Shown here one piece after another: positions 1 through 10,212 of a stretch of DNA of 21,491 nucleotides; position 1 is the stretch's first letter, and each line of letters opens with the position of its first letter. This DNA is from Trachelipus rathkii (Eukaryota; Arthropoda; Malacostraca; Isopoda; Trachelipodidae), in the NCBI GenBank assembly GCA_015478945.1, contig JABUQX010022265.1, forward strand, positions 1-21,491. Reading direction: 5' to 3'. The notes under the pieces are model-generated. The model had not been told where the DNA came from. It saw only the letters and a list, made by a program, of their open reading frames with translations, and ran no database searches. Both the position numbers and the translations under genes were made by a program.

Positions 1-47
1 GTATTTAGCTAAATTTTCCTTATTTTATCTTATCCCTTATGTAGTAA

Positions 48-131
48 TATATTAATAATAATATATATAGTATATATATATATATATAATATATTTATAT
101 ATATATCATATATATATATATATATTATATA

Positions 132-162
<31 letters not shown>

Positions 163-288
163 ATACTTATATATTATTAATTATATATAATATATATATT
201 AATATTATTATAATATGTTATATAATATTATAATATATTATATATTATATATAATATATATATATTATATATATATATAATATAATAG
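48..288. repeat. (TA)n microsatellite block 1
   Basis: This stretch is almost entirely A and T in alternating TA/AT runs, broken by short TTA or AAT interruptions. It has no coding capacity. Such runs are self-complementary, so they can extrude hairpins and are prone to slippage and misassembly; the exact length here should not be trusted. It ends abruptly at a purine-rich unique stretch (GACGTGAGGAG at about 288-298). Confidence 0.95.
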
Positions 289-476
289 ACGTGAGGAGTA
301 GAAGAGATGAAGATAATAGTAAGGGAGGTATAGAGATATTTTACAAATTTATACAGGACAAATTGGAAGTGATGTAATTTGAGAAATATTTTTTTTCAAT
401 AAACTAAATGAGTTGTGGCAATTTTGATTGGTTTGTGAGTTTATAGGAATTTAAATTATTTTATTTGTCTAATTAT
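289..476. other. AT-rich unique spacer
   Basis: Unique sequence between two (TA)n blocks. The first 45 bases are purine-rich on the plus strand, and the rest is ordinary AT-rich DNA with a run of eight or more T near 390. No open reading frame of useful length, no repeat shared with the satellite and no RNA gene were seen. Confidence 0.6.
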
Positions 477-585
477 TATATGATATAATTATATATAAAA
501 TATATATAACTTATTATATATATAATATATATATATATTATATTATTATATATTATATTATAATATATATATATATATATATATA
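477..585. repeat. (TA)n microsatellite block 2
   Basis: Second alternating TA/AT block, about 110 bp, with a few TTA interruptions. Same character as block 1. It ends at GGTAAAACG. Confidence 0.93.
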
Positions 586-1140
586 GGTAAAACGTTTACT
601 TAATCACGGCTATAGCAATTTATTTAAAAACAGTTCTAAATTAGATTGTATTAATCAAATTAAGAAAGTTTTAAATAAAAAATTAATATAATAATACATT
701 TATTATGAGTTTAGGTGAAGGTAATAAAAGTTTTCAAAGTATAATTTATTATTTTTTTTTGTTGAGTTGGATTATTCTGTGAACTATTTATAATTGAATA
801 GAAGAAAAAGGTTGCAATTAATCTAAACAATTCTCGAGGCGAGAGATTATTAAGGTATTTTGAGTAAACGAACTCATGAGAGTAGTCTAATACTCTTTTT
901 GCGGGTATTCTTGCATATATTCGAGATGCGAAAAAACACTATAGGGTAATATCTCTACCATTTGATGAAACTATTATAATATAGACTTATTTATGGCGCA
1001 CTGATTTTCAAGTTGGGATGCAAGTTAATATGTGAATGGAAAATGAAAAAAAATTTTTTAAATTTTTTGTATGATGTATATTCATGAATTTTTTTATTAA
1101 TTTCTTCTTATATATACTACACTATAGTATACATATAAAA
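586..1140. other. AT-rich unique DNA, no gene seen
   Basis: About 550 bp of non-repetitive AT-rich sequence. I found no reading frame that looks coding, no tRNA-like pairing and no similarity to the satellite monomer. The only local structure is a small inverted repeat at 832-844 (TCTCG, three-base loop, CGAGA) and homopolymer runs of A or T (about 752-760, 1048-1053). It could be interior sequence of a degraded mobile element, but nothing shows this. Confidence 0.5.
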
Positions 1141-1259
1141 ACTTACATAATTCTATATTATAGAGAGGCAGGCGGGAAACACATAAATAGTGGGGTATTG
1201 TAGCACAAAACGCGACATATATAATGGGTTCTTCTAATCTACATAAGTATATTATTAGC

Positions 1260-1390
1260 GTTCTCTCTAGGGAGAGATACGCCGCAAAAGATGCAAAGAG
1301 GTCGGGGTCTCTCCGGCCTCCCGGGTGACGACGGGCGGGGACTTCGTCTTCCCTCTGTCCCACGCGTACGGCTTCGAGCCCCCTAGAAAA
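1260..1390. other. GC/CpG-rich island in AT-rich flank
   Basis: Composition switches sharply from AT-rich to GC-rich here, with about a dozen CpG dinucleotides within roughly 115 bp, including ACGACGGGCGGGG and CACGCGTACGGC. A short inverted repeat sits at its left edge (1262-1277: TCTCTC, TAGG, GAGAGA). The minus strand is open across the island for 102 codons (1097-1405), but beyond the first 45 residues, which read the GC-rich part, the predicted peptide simply reads the AT-rich flank and has no domain I recognise, so I do not call a gene. It may be a fragment of a regulatory region or of an old mobile element. Confidence 0.6.
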
Positions 1391-1410
1391 ATTCATATGC
1401 TGCATTCGAA

Positions 1411-1640
1411 AATGTTATGGTAAAAAAAAAAAAAATATTTTCCTTTTTTCATGCAATAATTTCACACGCTAATTCCATATATGTTTTATTAGCTTTTCTT
1501 TCTACTATAACTAAATACATCGAGTATTTCATAAAAAAAAAAAAAAAACATTTTCCGTACACAATGCATACGCTGATTCCAACTATATGTTGATCAGTCT
1601 TTCTGTACCTATCTTTAGTTTTTGAGTATGATAGCCGGGT
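1411..1640. repeat. Diverged ~111-bp tandem duplication with poly-A tracts
   Basis: Two related segments lie about 111 bp apart. Each has a poly-A run (14 A at 1422-1435; 16 A at 1533-1548) followed by ATTTTCC, then ACGCTRATTCCA, then TATATGTT, then a T-rich stretch CTTTCT. They differ by several substitutions and small indels, so the duplication is not recent. A minus-strand frame of 71 codons (1449-1664) crosses both copies and reads one poly-A run as phenylalanines, which argues against real coding. Confidence 0.6.
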
Positions 1641-1660
1641 AATTCCTTTTAGTTGGGCAA

Positions 1661-1704
1661 TCATATATATAATATACTATATATATTATATTATATATAT
1701 TATA

Positions 1705-1758
<54 letters not shown>

Positions 1759-2017
1759 ATTATTTATAATTATGATTAATATATATTATATATATATATA
1801 TATATATAGTATATATATATATATATATATATCATATATATTATATATAATATATATATTATATATATATATTATATATTATATATATAAATATAATATA
1901 TATATTATCTATAATATATATATATATATATATATATAGATATATATATATATATATATATTAATATATATAATTATATACTATATTATATATTTATATA
2001 ATTATATATATATATAT
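1661..2017. repeat. (TA)n microsatellite block 3
   Basis: About 355 bp of alternating TA/AT sequence with rare G or C interruptions, the longest of the three blocks. It runs directly into the 17-bp direct repeats on its right. True length is uncertain because such tracts collapse or expand in assemblies. Confidence 0.95.
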
Positions 2018-2068
2018 GTGCGTATTTCTTCTGTGTGCGTATTTCTTCCATGTGCGTATTTCTTCCGT
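2018..2068. repeat. Three tandem copies of a 17-bp repeat
   Basis: Three consecutive 17-bp units at 2018-2034, 2035-2051 and 2052-2068 share GTGCGTATTTCTTC and vary only in the last three bases (TGT, CAT, CGT). They lie about 40 bp inside the transposon-like end at 2111. Subterminal direct repeats are often transposase-binding sites in DNA transposons; that role here is inference. Confidence 0.9.
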
Positions 2069-2083
2069 CATGAGCGGTACACA

Positions 2084-2096
2084 CGCTGAGTCAGCG
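2084..2096. repeat. 13-bp palindrome CGCTGA-G-TCAGCG
   Basis: A perfect 6+1+6 inverted repeat containing TGAGTCA. It overlaps the NotI-type octamer GCGGCCGC at 2094-2101. Its core resembles the bZIP (AP-1/Maf) recognition site, but position inside a transposon-like terminus makes a structural or transposase-related role equally possible. Confidence 0.7.
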
Positions 2097-2879
2097 GCCG
2101 CAGTGAAAGGGTTAAGGTATTTTCTTTGCACAATCGTAAAAATGTACAATATGATCTAGTAATAAAAGCGTATCAAGCTTAATTTATACTGTATATATGC
2201 GTAAAGCAAAGAAATCTAAATTAACCTATTATATGAAATCAAGCGAACTCGACCACGGAATGAATTTTGTCTCCTAGGTAATTTAGGCAGGTTTGTGTGG
2301 TATATCTTTTGTATCACCGTAAAAAATTTACAACATGATGTAGTGTTAAAACATATTCAAGCTTATTTATACTGCTATATGTGTAATAAAAAAGAAATCT
2401 AAATTTGTTGTAATATGTATTCATTTTAGATCGGTTTCAGATATATTTCTGCTCCTAGTTAATTACGGAAGGTTTTTCACAGGTTATCTCCTTTGCAAAC
2501 CGTAAAAAATTTACAATTTGATGTAGTGATATGAAGCGTAGTCAAGCTTATTTATTATTGTTTTATATGAGTAATATGCAAAGAAATCTAAAATTTATTG
2601 TTACATGTATTCTTGTTAGATGGGTTTCAGATAATAATTTGGGCTCCTAGTTAATTTATTCAGGTGTTTGAGGTATCTCCTTTGCACATCCGAAAGATTT
2701 ACAATTTATGTAGTAATATAAGCGTAGTCAATTTATTTATATTTGTTATTGTCTTAATAACAAAGAAATCTAAAATTTCGTTACCCAGTATTCATGTTAG
2801 ATCGTTTTCAGATAATAATTTGGGCTCCTAGGTAATTTAGGCAGGTGTTTGAGGTATCTCATTTTCACAACTGTACAAA

Positions 2880-2935
2880 ATTTACAATTTGATGTAGTGA
2901 TAAAGCGTAGTCAAGCTTATATATATTTAGCTGGT
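2880..2935 (+). repeat. Truncated monomer junction
   Basis: The monomer anchored at 2825 runs to AAGCTTATATATA and then continues at TTTAGCTGGTATCTTGAGG, which is the start of another unit. Anchors 2825 and 3108 are therefore 283 bp apart instead of 366, a loss of about 83 bp. TTTA is shared by both sides of the join. Confidence 0.75.
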
Positions 2936-3804
2936 ATCTTGAGGTAATCTCCAATTTCACTCTGCTACAAGAAATTTTTAAAATTTGATGTAGTGATAAA
3001 CGAAGTCAAGCTTTTTTATAAATGTTATAATATGTAATAGCAAAAGAAATTAAATTTGTTATAATAATGTATTCATGTTAGACAGTTTTCAAGATAAAAA
3101 TTTATGATGCCTAGGTAATTATATGTGATTGGATGTAATTCCTTTGCACAACGGTAAAAAATTCACAATTTGATGTATTAATCAGGCGTGTATTAAAAGC
3201 TTACCAGGCATAATAATATCAGCAAAGAAATTTTAAATTTGTGTAATATGTAATTCATGTTAGATCGGTTTCTGATAATAATTTCGACTATTAGGTAATT
3301 TATTCAGGTGTTTTAGGTATCTCCTTTTCACAACCGTAAAAAATTTACAATTTGATGTAGTGATTGATAGTCAAGCTTATTTATATTGTTATATGAGTAA
3401 AGAAATCTAAATTTGTTGTAAATATGTTTTCATGTTAGGTCGGTTTCAGATAATAATTTGGGCTCCTAGGTAATTTAGGCATGTGTTTGAAGTTTCTCCC
3501 TTGCCCATCCGTAAAAAATTTACAATTTGATTGTAGTAATAAAAGCGTTGGTCAAGCCGTACTCGAGTTTTTGTTTAAATGTGGTAATAGCAATGGAATG
3601 ATGCTAAAGTTGGTTGTAATAGTGTATTCGCTGTTTAGTTGTTTCAAGATACCTAATTTGTTTCTCCTAGGTAATTTAGGCAGGTTTTAGAGGAATGATG
3701 TATTGATTGATAGTCAAGCTAATTTATATTGTCATATGAGTAAAGAAATCTAAATTTGTTGCAATATGTATTCATGTTAGATCGGTTTCAGATAATAAAT
3801 TGTG
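2930..3804 (+). repeat. Higher-order repeat 1, copy 1 (monomers a-e)
   Basis: Five variant monomers in fixed order. Monomer a has AATTTCAC, TTTAAAATTTGATG and CGAAGTCAAGC (from about 2930, truncated at its left). Monomer b has ATGTGATTGG and TAATTCC (about 3108). Monomer c has TTATTCAGGTGTTTTAGG and GATTGATAGTCAAGC (3288). Monomer d has GGCATGTGTTTGAAG (3463). Monomer e has GGCAGGTTTTAGAGGAATG (3664) and is shortened to about 141 bp by an internal deletion that joins GAGGAATGATG to TATTGATTGATAG. The same order and the same deletion return in copy 2 about 2.0 kb downstream. The part 3540-3660 is noisy relative to copy 2. Confidence 0.85.
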
Positions 3805-4561
3805 CTCCTAGCTAGTTTAGGCAGGTGTTTGAGGTTTCTCATTGTCACAACTGTAACAAAATTTACAATTTGATGTAGCGACAAAGCCCGTAGAGTCAGG
3901 CTTAAAATATATTGTTATATATGTAATAGCAAAAAAATATCTAAATTTTTGTTTTAATATGTGTACATGTTAGATCAGTTTCAGACAATAATTTGGGTTA
4001 ATAGGTAGTTTAGGCATGTGTTTGAGGTATCTCTTTTGCAACCCCATAAAAAATTAACAATTTGATGTAGTGATAAAGCGTAGTCAAGCTTATTTTTTGT
4101 GTTATATGTATAATAGCAAAGAAATCTAAATTATCTTAAAAGTATGAATTCATGTTAAGATTTCGGATTTGAGGTATATAATTTGGTGCCTCCTAGTTAT
4201 TTTAGGTAGGTGTTTGAGGGTATTGCCTCGTTGCACAACCGTAAAAATTTACAAATATGATATAGTAAATGAAAGCGTAGTCAAAAATATTGTATATATT
4301 GTTATAAACATATGTGAAAAAGCCAAAGAAATATAAATTTCTATAATAAGTATTGTTATTAAATTTTTTTTCAAAATTAATAATTTGGCTCTTAGGTAAT
4401 TTATGCAGGTGTTTGAGGTATCTCATTTTCACAACTGTACAAAATTTAAAATTTGATGTTGTGATAAAACGGAGTCAAGCTTTTAATAATGTTATATATG
4501 TAATAGAAAAGAAATCTAAATTTGTTATAATATGTATTCATGTTAGATCAGTTTCCAGATA

Positions 4562-4606
4562 AAAATTTAAGGGAGATTTGCTACAAAATATTAGATTTGA
4601 GTCTTT
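4562..4606. other. Replaced segment inside a monomer
   Basis: Where the anchor CTCCTAGGTAATTTAGG is expected there is instead AGGGAGATTTGCTACAAAAT followed by TTAGATTTGAG. The monomer resumes at TTTCTTTGCAAAACCG. The replaced part has about normal length and is not an inverted piece of the satellite. It could be a gene-conversion patch from a divergent monomer or a consensus error. Confidence 0.5.
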
Positions 4607-4944
4607 TCTTTGCAAAACCGGTGAAAAATTTAACAATTTGATGTAGTAATACAAGCGATGTCAAGCTTATTTAAATATTGTTATATTGTGTAATACCATA
4701 AAAATCTAAATTTTTGTGATATGTATTCGTTTTAGATCGGTTTCAGATAATAATTTTTTCTCCTAGGTAATTTATACAGGTATTTGATTTATCTCCTTTG
4801 AACAACCGTAAAAAATTTACAATTTGATGTAGTGGATATGAAGCGTTAGTATAGCTTATTAAAATTGTTATATGTGTAATAGCAAGAAATCTAAATTTGT
4901 TGTAATAGTTTATTCATGTGTAGATCAAGTTTCAATAATTTGGG

Positions 4945-6360
4945 CTCCTAGGTAATTTAGGCAGGTGTTTGAGGTATCTCAATTTCACATCTGTATAAAA
5001 TTTAAAATTTGATGAAGTGATAAAACGAAGTCAAGCTTTTTTTAATAATGTTTATATATTAATAGCAAAAGAAATTAACATTTGTTTTAATATGTATTCA
5101 TGTTAGATCAGTTTCAGATTAAAATTTATGCTCCTAGGTAATTTAAATATGTGATTGATATAATTCCTTTGAACAACCGTAAAAATTTACAATTTGATGT
5201 ATTAATAAGGCGTAATAAAGCTTATTTATATTTTTATATGTGTAATAGCAAAGAAATTTAAATTTGTTGTAATATGTATTCATGTTAGATCGGTTTCTGA
5301 TAATAATTTGGACTCCTAGGTAATTTATTCAGGTGTTTTAGGTATCTCCTTTTTACAACCGTAAAAAATTTACAATTTGATGTAGTGATTGATAGTCAAG
5401 CTTATATATATTGTTATATGAGTAAAGAAATCTAAATTTGTTGTAAATATGTTTTCATGTTAGGTCGGTTTCAGATAATAATTTGGGCTCCTAGGTAATT
5501 TAGGCATGTGTTTGAAGTTTCTCCTTTGTCCATCCGTAAAAAAATTACAATTTCATGTAGTAATAAAGCGTAGTCAAGCCTATTTATTTTGTTATATGTG
5601 TAATAGCAAAGAAATCTAAATTTGTTGTAATATGTATTCGTGTTAGATCGGTTTCAGATACTAATTTGTTCTCCTAGGTAATTTAGGCAGGTTTTAGAGG
5701 AATGATGTATTGATTGATAGTCAAGCTAATTTATATTGTTATATGAGTAAAGAAATCTAAACTTATTGTAATATTTATTCGTGTTAGATCGATTTCAGAT
5801 AATAATTTGGGCTCTTAGGTAAATTAGGCAGGTGTTTGAGGTATCTCATTTGCACTTCTATAAAAATTTACAAATTTGATGTAGTAATAAAGCGTTTTTG
5901 TCAAGCTTATTTATGTTTTTATATGTGTAATAGCAAAGAAATCTAAGTTTCTTATAATATTTATTCATGTTAGATCGGTTTCAGATAATAATATGGGCTT
6001 CTAGGTAATTTAGGCAGGTGTTTGAGGTATCTCCTTAGCACAGCCGTAAAAATTTTACAATGTGATGTAGTGATAAAGCTTAGTCAAGCTTATTTATATT
6101 ATATTTGTAATAGCAAAGAAATCTAAATTTGTTGTATTATGTATTCTTGTTAGATCGGTTTTAGTTAATAATTTGGACATCTAGGTAATTAAGGCAGGTG
6201 TTTGAGGTATCTTCTTTGCACAACCGTAAAAAATTTACAATATGATATAGTTTTAAAGCGTAGTCAAGCTAATTTATTTTGTTATATGTGTAATTGCAAA
6301 GAAATCTAAATTTGTTGTAATATGTATTCATATTAGATCGGTTTCAGATAATAATTTGTT
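4945..6360 (+). repeat. Higher-order repeat 1, copy 2 (monomers a-h)
   Basis: The fullest copy. Monomers a (4945), b (5131), c (5313), d (5488) and e (5671, with the same ~42-bp internal deletion as copy 1) are followed by f (GGGCTCTTAGGTAAATTAGG, 5812), g (GGGCTTCTAGG with AAAATTTTACAA, 5998) and h (TTGGACATCTAGG, 6178-6359, full length). Across c and d, copies 1 and 2 agree at almost every base, far more than neighbouring monomers agree with each other. That identifies this as a multi-monomer duplication and not chance variant similarity. Confidence 0.88.
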
Positions 6361-8229
6361 TTCTAGTTAAGTTTTAAGGGCAGGGCTTTTGAGGTATCTC
6401 TTTATCACAATCGTAAAATATTTATACAATTTGGGTATATGTGATAAAGCGTATCAAGCTTATTTATAATTGTTTATATTTGTAATAGCAAAGAAATCTA
6501 ATTTGTTGTAATATGTATTCATGTTAGATCGGTTTCAGATATTAATTTGGGCTCCTAGGTAATTTATTCAGGTGTTTTAGGTATTTCCTTTTCACAAAAG
6601 TAAAAAATATACAATTTAATGTAGTGATTGATAGTCAAGCTTATTTATATTGTTATATGTGTAATAGCAAAGAAATCTAAATTTGTTGTAACCATGTTTT
6701 CATGTTTTGAGATCGGTTTTCAGATAATAATTATGGGCTCCAAATGGTAAATTTAGGCAGGTGTCTTGAAGTTTTTTTTTCACAACCGTAAAAAAATTAC
6801 AATTTGATGTAGTAATAAAGCGTAGTCAAGCCTTATTAATATTGTTGTATATGTTAATTGCCATAGAAATCTAAACTTTTGTTGTATATAAGTATTCAAG
6901 TTAGATCGTTTCAGATAATAATTTGGGCTCTAGGTAATTTAGGAAGGTTTTATTGAGGTATCTCAGTTTTCCAACTGTACAAAAATTACAAAATTGATTT
7001 GAAGTGTAGTGATTGATAGTCAAGCTTATTTATATTGTATATGTTAATAGCAAAGAAAATCTAAATTTGTTATAATATGTAATTCATTTTAGATCAAGTT
7101 TCAGATTAAATAATATAGGCTCCTAGGGTAATTTCAGGCATGTATTTTATGTATGTCCTTTGCACAGCCTGTTACAAAATTTTGATGTTATGATGAAAGC
7201 GTAGTAAAGCTTATTTTATATTGTTATATGTGTAATGCATAGGAAATTTAAAATTTGTTGTAATAAGTATTCAAGTTAGATCGGTTTCAGAATAATAAAT
7301 TTGGGCTTCCTTAGTAATTTAGGTCAGGTGTTAGAGGTCATCCTTCCGTTTGCATGATGGTAAAGTTTAAAAATTGATGTAATGTAATTCTTCCACTTAG
7401 TTCAAGTTATTTATATTGTTTATATGTGTATATAGCAAATAAATCTAAATTTCTTATAACACTGTATTCTAGTAAGATCGGTTTCATTTAAAAATTTGGG
7501 CTCCTATGTAATTTAGGCAGGTGTTTGAGGTATCGTTCTTTGCCACAACCCGTAAAAAATTTGCAATATGAATGTAGTATGTCATAGCGTATCAAGCAAT
7601 TTAATATTGTTTATGTGTGATAGCAAAAAAAATCTAATATTTCTTATATATATGTATTCATGTAAGATCGTTTTCAGATAAATAATTTGGGCTCCTAGTA
7701 ATTTAGGCAGGTTTGAGGTATGTCCTTTGCTTAACCGTAAAATATTTAAGTGATAAAGCGAAGTCAAGCTTATATATTGTTATATTTGTAACTTGTAAAT
7801 ATATCTAAATTTGTTGTAATATATGGTATTCATGTTAGATCGGTTTCAGATAATAAGTTGGGCTCCTAGTTAATTTAGACAGGTTTTGAAGGTATCTCTT
7901 TTTCACCACTGTACAAAATTTACAATTTGATGTAGTGATAAAGCGTAGTCATGCTTATATATATATTGTTATATATGTAATAGCAAAGAAATCTAATTTT
8001 GTTATAATATGTGTGTTCATGGTTAGATCAGTTCAGATAATAATTTAAGCTCCTAGGTAATTAGGCATGTAATTGAGGTATCTTCTTTGCACAACTGTAA
8101 AAATTTACAACTTGATGTAGTAATATGCGCTATTCAAGCTTATGTTATATGTTATAAGTGTAAAATTCAAAGAATCTAAGATTTCTTATAATTGTATTCC
8201 ATCTAGATCGGTTTCAAATAATATTGGGC

Positions 8230-8840
8230 TCTCTAGGTAATTTAGGCAGGTGTTTGAGGTAATTCCTTTTCACATTACGCAATGCTAGAAATTTGAGAAT
8301 TTATAAAATTAAAAATTAACGAAAATCTTTACAAAATTCTTATCTATGTAATAAGAAAAAAGAAATCTAATTATTATAATATTTTCATGGTTAGATCAGA
8401 TCAGATAAAAATTTATGCTGCCTGAGGTAACCTCTAACATATGTGCTTTGAACGTATCTTCCTCTTGCACAACCGTGACAAAAATTTTCTTCACAATTCA
8501 TGTATTAATAAAGCGTTGTCAATGCCTATTCTATACTTGTTTATACTGTCGTACTATAGCACAAAGCAAACCTCAAATTCTCTTTTGTGATATGTCAGTT
8601 TCCTGCACTAGCATCGTCTTGTTCGACCATAGTAATCCCCCAATTTGTTCTCCACTTAGGTAATTTATACAGGTGTCTTTGAAGTAAATCTTCATGCTAA
8701 CTGTTAAAAGATTTTAAATGAAGCATTCTGCGTTCTTGGGTTATTTTATGTAAGGAACTGCATTGCAGATCAAACACCAAGGAAATTAAATTTGTTTGTA
8801 TACACTTTACACACTGATATATAAACTACAATAATTTGGG
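8230..8840. other. Strongly disturbed satellite patch
   Basis: About three monomers are barely recognisable here: satellite words such as TAATAAAGCG, GAAATCTAA and GGTAATTTATACAGGTG appear in order but are separated by extra C-rich bases and small insertions. A plus-strand frame of 82 codons (8415-8663) exists only because of these changes and has no recognisable domain. Raw long-read-like consensus error is the simplest reading; an old, decayed stretch is the alternative. Confidence 0.6.
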
Positions 8841-10031
8841 CTCCTAGGTAATTTAGGCAGTTGTTTGAGGTATCTCAATTTCACAAGTGTACAAAATTTA
8901 AAATTTGATGTAGTGATAAAACGAAGTCAAGCTTTTTTACAATGTTATATATGTAATAGCAAAGAAATCTAAATTTGTTATAACATGTATTCATGTTAGA
9001 TCAGTTTCAGATAAAAATTTATGCTAATAGGTAATTTATATATGTGATTGAGGTAATTCCTTTGCACAACCGCAAAAAATTTACAATTTGAAGTAGTAAT
9101 AAAGCGTATTTAAGCTTATTTATACTGTTATATGTGTAATAGCAAAGAAATTTCAATTTGTTGTAACATGTATTCATATTAGATCTTTTTCAGATAATAA
9201 TTTGGGCTCCTAGTTAATTTATGCAGGTGTTTTAGGTATCTCCTTTTCACAACCGTAAAAAATTTACAATTTGATGTAGTGATTGATAGTCAAGATTATT
9301 TATATTGTTATATGAGTAAAGAAACCTAAATTTGTTGTAAATATGTTTTCATGTTAGGTCTGTTTCAGATAATAATTTGGGCTCCTAGTTAATTTAGGCA
9401 GGTGTTTGAAGTTTCTCCTTTGCACATCCGTAAAAAATTTACAATTTATGTAGTAAAAAAGCGTTAGTCAAGCTTATTTATATTGTTATATGTGTAATAA
9501 CAAAGAAATCTAAATTTGTTGTAATATGTATTTATGTTAGATCGGTTTTAGATAATAATTTGGGCTCCAAGGTAATTTAGGCAGGTTTTAGAGGAATCTC
9601 CTTTGCACATCCTTCAAACATTTACAATTTTATGTAGAGATAAAGTGTTGTCAAGCTTAATTATATTGTTATATGTATAATAGCAAAGAAATCTAAATTT
9701 CTTATAATATGTATTCATGTTAGATCGGTTTCAGATAATAATTTGGGCTTCTAGGTAATTAAGGCAGGTGTTTGAGGTATCTCCTTTGCACAACCATAAA
9801 AATTTTACATAATAATGTAGTGATAAAGCGTTGTCAAGCTAATTTATATTGTTATATTTGTAATAGCAAAGAAATCTAAATTTGTTGTTATATGTATACT
9901 GGTTAGATCGGTTTCAGTTAATAATTTGGACATCTAATTAATTAAGGCAGGTATATATGTGTAATTGCAAAGAAATCTAAATTTGTTGTAATATGTGTTC
10001 ATGTTAGATCGGTTTCAGATAATAATTTGTT
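8841..10031 (+). repeat. Higher-order repeat 1, copy 3
   Basis: Monomers a (8841), b (9024), c (9207), d (9382) and e (9565) appear in the same order. Here e is full length (183 bp), unlike copies 1 and 2. Monomer f is missing; g (9748) and h (9931) follow directly. Monomer h is cut to about 101 bp by an internal deletion that joins AAGGCAGGT to ATATGTGTAATTGC; copy 2 keeps this monomer whole. Confidence 0.87.
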
Positions 10032-10212
10032 CTCCTAGTTAAGTTAGGCAGTTTTTTGAGGTATCTCTTTTGCACAATTGTAAAAAATTTACAATTTGGT
10101 ATAGTAATAAAGCGTAGTCAAGCTTATTTATATTTTTATATGTGTAATAGCAAAGAAATCTAAATTTGTTGTAATATGTATTCATGTTAGATCGGTTTCA
10201 CATAATAATTTG

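Larger units (their letters stand above)
2018..2115 (-). mobile_element. Putative piggyBac-like transposon end with TTAA target
   Basis: Read on the minus strand from the satellite boundary, the sequence is TTAA (2115-2112), then CCCTTTCACTGCGGCCGC, then a short palindrome, then three 17-bp subterminal repeats. A TTAA target duplication, a terminus beginning CCC, and repeats just inside the end are hallmarks of the piggyBac superfamily. The satellite resumes immediately at TTAA, and other monomers carry TTAA at the equivalent place (for example 15956-15959), so the target was available in the satellite. No transposase and no matching opposite end (TTAACCC) were seen in 1-2111, so this may be the edge of an element starting left of the window, a non-autonomous derivative, or a solo end. 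Superfamily assignment is tentative. Confidence 0.5.

Noticed and set aside
850..861. TTAAGGTATTTT, the same 12 bases that open the satellite at 2112
   Set aside because: No similarity extends on either side, so it is most likely coincidence in AT-rich DNA and not a second transposon junction.
1200..1260. Possible tRNA B-box (GGGTTCTTCTAATC)
   Set aside because: The CC ending of the B box is missing, there is no matching A box, and no cloverleaf arms pair.
1097..1405. 102-codon minus-strand frame over the GC island
   Set aside because: Only the first part reads GC-rich sequence; the rest reads AT-rich flank, there is no recognisable domain, and no splice or promoter context.
1449..1664. 71-codon minus-strand frame
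   Set aside because: It runs through a poly-A tract as a row of phenylalanines and spans a non-coding duplication.
3481..4562. Short frames of 69-76 codons inside the satellite (3481-3690, 4202-4432, 4353-4562)
   Set aside because: They are satellite monomers translated in frames opened by local indels; equivalent frames in sister monomers are closed.
7582..7767. 61-codon minus-strand frame
   Set aside because: Satellite sequence only, in an indel-rich patch.
8415..8663. 82-codon plus-strand frame with several cysteines
   Set aside because: Cysteine and serine codons come from scattered C insertions in a disturbed monomer; there is no domain and no support from sister monomers.
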